Of a stretch of 6,278 nucleotides of DNA, positions 1 to 4,591 are shown piece after piece; position 1 is the first letter of the stretch; each line of letters opens with the position of its first letter. The position numbers were made by a program, and so were the translations under genes. The stretch is from Bacteroidales bacterium UBA1628 (GTDB lineage Bacteria; Bacteroidota; Bacteroidia; Bacteroidales; UBA932): positions 1 to 6,278 of the forward strand of contig DCMG01000138.1 of assembly GCA_002321335.1 (NCBI GenBank), in the 5' to 3' direction. Under the pieces are notes generated by a model. That model had not been told where the DNA came from. It did not search any database and saw nothing but the letters and a program-made list of their open reading frames with translations.

Positions 1-67
1 CGTTCTCGGTACTTGTTGTACTAATCTTTCAATATTGTCAATGAACTTTCCGTTACTTCCGAAACGG
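1..67 (-). other. Leader of a stable-RNA (probably 16S rRNA) operon, partial
   Basis: This is the 5' untranslated start of the leftward transcript. It opens with a small hairpin (CCGTT 50-54 pairing with AACGG 63-67). It then carries a boxA-like antitermination element at 46-35, GTTCATTGACAA on the minus strand, which matches the E. coli boxA core GCTCTTTAACAA at 9 of 12 positions. A text of the form 'GTTC-TTGACA-ATATTG-AAAG', followed by AGTACAACAAGTAC, is what I recall from Bacteroidota rRNA leaders just upstream of 16S. The 16S gene itself would lie beyond position 1, so the assignment is an inference. An alternative is the leader of another stable RNA. Confidence 0.6.
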
Positions 68-71
68 GCTG

Positions 72-102
72 CAAAGGTAGCACTTTTTTCTTTCCCTCCA
101 AA
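72..102 (-). promoter_or_regulatory. Strong Bacteroidota-type promoter, probably of an rRNA operon
   Basis: Reading leftward, TTTG (102-99) is followed after 19 nt by TACCTTTG (79-72), a full match to the Bacteroidota primary-sigma consensus TTTG / TAnnTTTG. The DNA upstream (about 103-150) is rich in A and T runs, as in UP-like elements of stable-RNA promoters. Transcription should start near position 66-67. No ATG occurs on the minus strand between there and the window edge, so the transcript begins with an untranslated leader. The promoter fit is seen directly; its assignment to an rRNA operon rests on the adjacent leader. Confidence 0.75.
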
Positions 103-159
103 CTTTTTCGCATGTTTTTTCACAAAAACTTAGCAAAAACAATAAAAAGGCGACCATCA

Positions 160-2373
160 TCAATACCAAACCATCGGTGAAGTTCCCATATCAAACACTA
201 ATTCTCCACCCTTTACGATGTCGAAATATTCAATGAAAGGCTGTTTCAGAGGTTTGCCGTTCAGGGTGACGCTCTGGATGTAGCGGTTCTCATCGCTCAA
301 ACCGTCAGCCTTTATCCAGAACACACCTCCTGGGACCTTCAACTTAACGTCCGTGAATGCAGGAGCGCCGAACCAATACCTTGTGGAAGCGGGCTCTACC
401 TCGTAGAATCCCAATGCGGAAAGGACGTACCATGCGGACATCTGGCCGGCGTCCTCATTGCCGCAAAGTCCGTCATCGGCGTTCTTATAGAACTCGGAAT
501 ATATCCGGTGCGCCAGGTCTGCGGTCTTGTACGGCTCGCCCGCCATAGTATAAAAATAAATGACGTGGTGGCTCGGCTCGTTGCCGTGGGCATACTGACC
601 AATCAGACCGGAAATATCCGGAGAGGCATCCTCACCGTCTATCCTGGAATCAGCGCAAAACAGAGAATCCAATCTCTCCACGAACTTCTCACGGGAGCCG
701 TAGAAGTCCACAAGGCCGGAATAGTCATGAGGAGCGAGCCATGAATATTGCCATGCGTTCCCCTCGCAGTAGTCGTTGGCGCGATGCTCAGATGAATATG
801 GATTGAACGGAGTTCTCCAGCCGCCATCGGATAAACGTCCCCGCGCAAACAAAGTCGTGGAATCCAAATAGTTGCGATAGGAATAGCTCCTGCTGCGGAA
901 ATATTCAGAATCATCACTCTTGCCAAGATAATCAGCAGCGGAGGCCACGGCAGCGTCCGCTATGGCATATTCCATGTCAAAGGCAATCGACTCAAGCATT
1001 TTGTCAGAAGGAATATAACCGTACTTCTGACGATAGTTGAGACCACGGATGGTGTCCATCATCGTCGTCTTCATAGCATCCCAGGCCAGATCCTTGTCAA
1101 AGCCATCGAAGCCTTTCACGACAGCGTCGGCGACAGCGATGACACCTGGGTTGCCGACCATGCAGTCGGTCTCGTTGCCGACCAGATGCCAGACCGGAAG
1201 ACGGCCCTGCTTCTGATAAATCTTGAGCATCGAGGCAACCATGTCGTTCTCCCTGTCCGGGTGCAGGATTGTCATCAGCGGCATCTGGGCACGGTAAGTG
1301 TCCCAAAGGGAGAAAGTGGTGTATTCCGTCCTCGGATTGTCCACATCGCTGAAGACGGAAGGCATTATCATTGTGTGATAAAGAGCTGTGTAGAAGATGG
1401 TTCGGGCATCTGCTTCTAAATCTGAGGCGGTCAACTTGACCTTGGAAAGTTCCTCGTTCCAAGCCTTGCGGGCGGACTCGACGGTGGCATCGAAGTCCCA
1501 GCCCGGAAGCTCCGCGGACATATTCAAAGCCGCCTTTTCCTCGCTGGCCGGGGAGACCGCGACCTTCACCATCACCTGCTCCCTTTCCGTGGTGCGGAAA
1601 CCGGCGCGGAAGTAGTTGACTGAATATTCCCGTCCATTCTCTGAATATTCCTTGGCGGTGAATTTGTCGAAGGAGTCGAACGGCTTCGAGAATTGGGCGC
1701 GGAAGAAGATTTTCTGGTCTTTGGCCCAGCCGGTGGAAAATCTGTAACCTTCTATGGTGCAGCTGTCTATAACATTGATTTTCGTGTCGTAAGCCCTGTC
1801 CCAGCAGCCTCCGTTCTCAAGGTCGAAGACAACGGCTGAACTGTCCGAAGCCGGGAAAGTGTAACGGCTGAAGCCGACCCTGGTGGTGGCTGTCATTTCG
1901 GCCGTGACGCCGTAACGGGTAAGCGGGACGCTGTAGTAGCCCGGCCTGGCGACCTCCTTGGTTCTGTCGGCGAACGACCACATTCCGGTAGCCTGAGCGG
2001 CTGCAATAGCCTCTGGAGAAGCATCTTTCGGCTCCTCTCCTCTTGAATATCTCACCGTTCCGACAACCGGCATGACCGTAATGTCAAAGAGGTCTCCGAT
2101 CCCGGTCCCGCTGAGGTGCGTGTGCGAGAATCCGATGACCGTGGAGTCGCTGGAGTGGTAGCCGGAGCACCAGTCCCATTGTTGAGGAATGCTTGTCGGC
2201 CCCAGCTGAACCGCGCCGAAAGGCACGCTCGCCCCGACAAACACGTGCCCGTGGCCGCCGGATCCTATTCTGACGTTGACATAACTTGTATAGTCCTCCT
2301 GATCGGCTACGACCGGAGAACATGCCGCCAAGACACCAAAGGCGGCGATGATTACTGTCCTTATTGCTTTCAT
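160..2373 (-). CDS. GH92 family exo-alpha-mannosidase, lipoprotein
   Basis: A complete 737-residue glycoside hydrolase family 92 enzyme, the usual length. GH92 enzymes are calcium-dependent, inverting exo-alpha-mannosidases that remove terminal mannose, often alpha-1,2-linked, from N-glycans or yeast mannan. The N-terminus is a lipoprotein signal with lipobox LAAC (Cys18), followed by an acidic DQED stretch that may aid surface display. Family motifs seen: WDWCSGYH (66-73), FSHTHLSGTG (82-91), FSLWDTYR (354-361), VGNETDCMVG (398-407), EGNAWQYSW (537-545, with Glu537 where the family general acid is expected), HGNEPSHH (596-603) and GNEDAGQMSAW (638-648, the region of the family catalytic base). 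No key motif is missing, so it is probably active; linkage specificity cannot be assigned by eye. The start is fixed by the signal peptide. No SusC/SusD gene lies nearby, so it is not visibly part of a polysaccharide utilisation locus. Its promoter is unclear: only a weak TATATTAG at 2408-2401 without a good -33 box. No terminator follows the stop. Confidence 0.95.
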   Translation of the reverse strand: MKAIRTVIIAAFGVLAACSPVVADQEDYTSYVNVRIGSGGHGHVFVGASVPFGAVQLGPTSIPQQWDWCSGYHSSDSTVIGFSHTHLSGTGIGDLFDITVMPVVGTVRYSRGEEPKDASPEAIAAAQATGMWSFADRTKEVARPGYYSVPLTRYGVTAEMTATTRVGFSRYTFPASDSSAVVFDLENGGCWDRAYDTKINVIDSCTIEGYRFSTGWAKDQKIFFRAQFSKPFDSFDKFTAKEYSENGREYSVNYFRAGFRTTEREQVMVKVAVSPASEEKAALNMSAELPGWDFDATVESARKAWNEELSKVKLTASDLEADARTIFYTALYHTMIMPSVFSDVDNPRTEYTTFSLWDTYRAQMPLMTILHPDRENDMVASMLKIYQKQGRLPVWHLVGNETDCMVGNPGVIAVADAVVKGFDGFDKDLAWDAMKTTMMDTIRGLNYRQKYGYIPSDKMLESIAFDMEYAIADAAVASAADYLGKSDDSEYFRSRSYSYRNYLDSTTLFARGRLSDGGWRTPFNPYSSEHRANDYCEGNAWQYSWLAPHDYSGLVDFYGSREKFVERLDSLFCADSRIDGEDASPDISGLIGQYAHGNEPSHHVIYFYTMAGEPYKTADLAHRIYSEFYKNADDGLCGNEDAGQMSAWYVLSALGFYEVEPASTRYWFGAPAFTDVKLKVPGGVFWIKADGLSDENRYIQSVTLNGKPLKQPFIEYFDIVKGGELVFDMGTSPMVWY

Positions 2374-2449
2374 CGATGATGACTTAATGTTATCGTTCCG
2401 CTAATATACCTTATTTTAGTTCTCACGATTTAATAGTGAACCTTTTACT

Positions 2450-2481
2450 AAAAAAAGAGCTAATTGAAGTATCTTCAATTA
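2450..2481 (-). terminator. Second (backup) intrinsic terminator for leftward transcription
   Basis: A perfect inverted repeat, TAATTGAAG (2461-2469) and CTTCAATTA (2473-2481), with a 3-nt loop. On the minus strand it is followed after 4 nt by a run of seven T (2456-2450). The stem is AT-rich, so it would be weaker than the hairpin at 2499-2538. The perfect dyad lies about 90 nt upstream of the GH92 start, so an operator role for that gene is an alternative. Confidence 0.5.
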
Positions 2482-2498
2482 TGAAAGGGATTGTATAT

Positions 2499-2538
2499 AA
2501 AAAAAGGGACGATAGATTATTTGTTATCTACAGTCCCT
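2499..2538 (-). terminator. Intrinsic terminator downstream of the ferredoxin gene
   Basis: On the minus strand AGGGAC (2538-2533) pairs with GTCCCT (2510-2505). A 2x2 internal mismatch follows, then a further 5-bp stem (2530-2526 with 2517-2513) around an 8-nt loop. The hairpin runs directly into seven T residues (2505-2499). It lies about 67 nt beyond the ferredoxin stop codon, where its transcript should end. On the plus strand no T-run follows, so it acts in one direction only. Confidence 0.8.
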
Positions 2539-2604
2539 ATAAATGAGGGAGCACAATGGCTTAAATTTCGGCCTAATTGCTGAACTACTGAATCAATGCA
2601 AAGA

Positions 2605-2820
2605 CTAACCAATCTCTTCTATACATGAACTTGGACACTCTTCTGCAACTTCAAAAATCGTACTTGCTTCCTCTGTTCCAAAGTTTGCAGTATCAGATTT
2701 TGTCTTTTTGAAACAAGCGACATCTTTATTATTTAAAATAAAATGGTTAGGTGCTAATTCGACACATTTTCCACACCCAGTGCACTGGTCTTGATGAATT
2801 TGAAACGTTGATGATTCCAT
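2605..2820 (-). CDS. Small single-cluster 4Fe-4S ferredoxin
   Basis: A 71-residue electron carrier, presumably cytoplasmic. Cys13, Cys16 and Cys19 form the CTGCGKC motif, and Cys62 followed by Pro gives the fourth ligand, the pattern of one-cluster ferredoxins of the Thermotoga type. Two further cysteines are present: Cys36, and Cys66 in ECPSSC. The second half-motif of two-cluster ferredoxins is absent, so one 4Fe-4S cluster is expected. The reading frame extends upstream to an ATG at 2877, but I chose the ATG at 2820. It places the family N-terminus correctly (about 12 residues before the first Cys), and the predicted promoter -7 box at 2853-2846 lies downstream of the longer start. By hand count the coding region is about 36% GC, clearly lower than its neighbours. 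It is transcribed alone, divergently from the M28 peptidase gene, and ends in a good terminator. The redox partner cannot be told from context. Confidence 0.9.
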   Translation of the reverse strand: MESSTFQIHQDQCTGCGKCVELAPNHFILNNKDVACFKKTKSDTANFGTEEASTIFEVAEECPSSCIEEIG

Positions 2821-2840
2821 AAACTTGGTTATTAAATTCC

Positions 2841-2874
2841 TTTTGCAAATATATAATAAATTGGCATATATTTG
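2841..2874 (+). promoter_or_regulatory. Promoter of the M28 peptidase gene
   Basis: TTTTG (2841-2845) is followed after 21 nt by TATATTTG (2867-2874), a good Bacteroidota -33/-7 pair. Transcription should begin near 2879-2881, only about 6-8 nt before the ATG at 2887, so the mRNA would be almost leaderless. Confidence 0.65.
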
Positions 2875-2877
2875 CAA
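2843..2877. repeat. Perfect 12-bp inverted repeat containing both divergent promoters
   Basis: TTGCAAATATAT (2843-2854) and ATATATTTGCAA (2866-2877) are exact reverse complements separated by 11 nt. Each arm holds the -7 box of one promoter. The left arm also carries part of the rightward -33 box, and the right arm that of the leftward one. The symmetry therefore makes a mirror-image promoter pair. It could also be an operator for a dimeric regulator; none is encoded nearby. Confidence 0.75.
2846..2877 (-). promoter_or_regulatory. Promoter of the ferredoxin gene
   Basis: On the minus strand TTG (2877-2875, a three-base match to the -33 element) is followed after 21 nt by TATATTTG (2853-2846), a full match to TAnnTTTG. 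The start of transcription should be near 2840, giving a leader of about 20 nt before the ATG at 2820. This promoter occupies almost the same DNA as the rightward one. Confidence 0.65.
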
Positions 2878-2886
2878 TAAAAAAAA

Positions 2887-4215
2887 ATGATGTTTCTGAA
2901 GAAATTATTGATTTTTACCATATTGATCAGCATTAATGCCTTATGGGCTTTGGGGCAAGCTGGCGAGTTTCGGAAGGAAGTTGCTCTTCTGGCAGATTCA
3001 ATTGGCAATCGATATCCGGCGTCCGAGGGGGATTTGATGGCAAGGAAGCACTTGATGCGGAAGTTCGCAGATTACGGGTTGGAGTGCTATGAGAAAACTT
3101 TTGACATTACTGAATATATGTGGGGCGAAGGCAGCCTTCAATTAACTATAGATAGCACAATTACCCCATTTATATTCGGGAAGGATTTTGCGGTTCAGTC
3201 CCGCAGCACCACTGACACACTTTCTGCGGAATATGTGGTCATATTAGATGCCATACCTGATTCTTGTCATTGTCTGATGCAAGGCAAAGTGGTTATATGC
3301 CCTTACAAAGGCGACAGCGGCCGGACACCAAGCATTGCTGAAATGGAACGGGCGGGAGCGTTGGCTTCGATTTATGTGAATCCACCGCAAAGGAACGTAA
3401 AGCCAGTAATCTCGAAAGCCGGACGTATTTATGACACACATAAGATCCCAGTCCTTGTAATAAACAACAGCGGACTTACGAAATTCATTCCTCAAAGCGT
3501 CGCTGACACTTTAACGGGAAGCATCTACGCAGCACCACAGTCACATAGAATACAAATAGCTACAAAACATTATGAGAATCACTTGTCAGCGGCCAATATC
3601 ATTGGCTTGAAACGAGGGTCGAGTGATGAGTACATAATCATTGGAGCACACTATGACACTCTTGCTCCTGACAATGAGAGCGGCGAACTCAGGCGAGGTG
3701 CGAACGATAACGCATCGGGAGTGGCGATGATGATGGCTCTAGCCAAACGAATGGATGTCATAACGACACATCACAACATTATATTCATTGCTTTTGGTGG
3801 AGAAGAGAAAGGATGCCTCGGATCAAGAGATTTCGTAGCACAAATGCCTTTCAAGAAAGAATACGTGAAAGAAATGATCAATCTTGATATGGTCGGCCGC
3901 CCACAACAGGGCATATTCTATTACAAGCAGTTCAACAGTACAACGATAAAGCCTAACGACATAATGCCACCAGCAACCCTCCACCTGACAGAAAGCGAAG
4001 ATGCTTTGAGCGACCATTACGATTTCGTAAAAGAAAGTATACCGGCAACATATTTTCATACGGGTTCTGATCCTATGATTCACACAGTAGAAGACACCAG
4101 TGACAGACTTGATTACGATGGTATGGCAGAGATACTTGAGTATCTTACCAACTACATAATCACATTATCCACGAAAAGCTGCGAACAAACAAGCACGTTG
4201 ACGCAACGGCAATAA
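2887..4215 (+). CDS. Secreted M28-family zinc aminopeptidase with PA-like insert
   Basis: A 442-residue peptidase that should release N-terminal amino acids or process peptides in the periplasm or outside the cell. The N-terminus is a signal peptide (two Lys, a hydrophobic stretch to about residue 20, probable cleavage after ALG, residue 23). Residues about 115-205 resemble a protease-associated (PA) domain, with GKVVICPYKG and a KIPVLVIN strand. The M28 catalytic domain follows from about 232 and keeps every metal position: His255 in GAHYDT, Asp274 in GANDNASG, Glu306 (general base) and Glu307 in GGEEKG, Asp334 in NLDMVGR, and His399 in the final IHTVEDTSD segment. It should therefore bind two zinc ions and be active; the substrate cannot be predicted. 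The start is fixed by the signal peptide, although a second ATG follows immediately. The gene stands alone after a near-leaderless promoter, diverges from the ferredoxin gene, and is followed by 73 nt without a clear rightward terminator. Confidence 0.93.
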   Translation: MMFLKKLLIFTILISINALWALGQAGEFRKEVALLADSIGNRYPASEGDLMARKHLMRKFADYGLECYEKTFDITEYMWGEGSLQLTIDSTITPFIFGKDFAVQSRSTTDTLSAEYVVILDAIPDSCHCLMQGKVVICPYKGDSGRTPSIAEMERAGALASIYVNPPQRNVKPVISKAGRIYDTHKIPVLVINNSGLTKFIPQSVADTLTGSIYAAPQSHRIQIATKHYENHLSAANIIGLKRGSSDEYIIIGAHYDTLAPDNESGELRRGANDNASGVAMMMALAKRMDVITTHHNIIFIAFGGEEKGCLGSRDFVAQMPFKKEYVKEMINLDMVGRPQQGIFYYKQFNSTTIKPNDIMPPATLHLTESEDALSDHYDFVKESIPATYFHTGSDPMIHTVEDTSDRLDYDGMAEILEYLTNYIITLSTKSCEQTSTLTQRQ

Positions 4216-4254
4216 TTAAAAAAAAGGTTAAAACCTATATTCTGAGATTTTGAC

Positions 4255-4262
4255 TATCTTTG
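4255..4262 (+). promoter_or_regulatory. Probable -7 element for the small membrane protein-mutL operon
   Basis: TATCTTTG matches TAnnTTTG exactly and lies 26 nt before the ATG at 4289, a normal leader length for this phylum. A -33 TTTG at the right distance is not visible, so the promoter may be weak or depend on other contacts. Confidence 0.5.
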
Positions 4263-4288
4263 TTAATATTAAGGTAATTTGAAAGATT

Positions 4289-4591
4289 ATGGGCTTTTTT
4301 ACTTTCCCTGGGGAACAAGAACATAGGAGATTCAACTACAGGCCGATCTACTACGACAAGGATGAGGAGGAGCGTCGTCAGAAGTTCGGAAAGGTTGACG
4401 GCACTTTTGAGAAAGAAAAGGAGAAAGGCGAGTACGTGCCGGGTTCCTACATCAAAGGCTCGCTGCGTGAAGGCAATTATGCGAGGAGGACCACCGTGGC
4501 CACCAAGGCTCAGAAAATCATCGGGATAGTCGGCCTGATCCTGCTCGCGATAGTCCTGATCTATTTCACGAAATTCTATTCACTGCTGTAG
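4289..4591 (+). CDS. Small single-pass membrane protein of unknown function, upstream of mutL
   Basis: A 100-residue protein. The N-terminal part starts MGFFTFPGEQ, contains RRFNYRPIYYDKDEEERRQKF (about residues 13-33) and continues as a very charged region rich in Lys and Glu to about residue 75. A single hydrophobic helix follows at about 77-93, ending in a short tail. It is probably tail-anchored in the inner membrane with the charged part in the cytoplasm. The aromatic F-x-Y-x-P-x-YYD signature is one I recall from small conserved Bacteroidota proteins that often precede mutL and are sometimes labelled 'riboflavin synthase subunit beta'. Nothing in the sequence supports that label. Its stop codon is followed directly by the mutL ATG (TAGATG), so the two genes are very probably co-transcribed and translationally coupled. 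No function is assigned. Confidence 0.88.
   Translation: MGFFTFPGEQEHRRFNYRPIYYDKDEEERRQKFGKVDGTFEKEKEKGEYVPGSYIKGSLREGNYARRTTVATKAQKIIGIVGLILLAIVLIYFTKFYSLL

Noticed and set aside
1097..1462. 121-residue open frame on the minus strand
   Set aside because: It is an alternative frame inside GH92, overlapping conserved family motifs; its Pro/Arg/Gly-rich translation is typical of a shadow frame.
2401..2408. TATATTAG (minus strand) as the GH92 -7 box
   Set aside because: It differs from TAnnTTTG at one key base and has no TTTG at 19-21 nt upstream, so I did not list it as a promoter, though its position 28 nt before the ATG would be suitable.
2605..2877. Longer 90-residue form of the ferredoxin starting at 2877
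   Set aside because: The extra 19 residues do not fit the family, and the predicted promoter -7 box lies inside this extension. The ATG at 2820 is preferred.
4225..4236. AGGTTAAAACCT dyad after the M28 stop codon, as a terminator
   Set aside because: Only about four base pairs can form with a workable loop, and on the plus strand no T-run follows. The adjacent A-run would favour minus-strand termination, but no minus-strand gene feeds into it.
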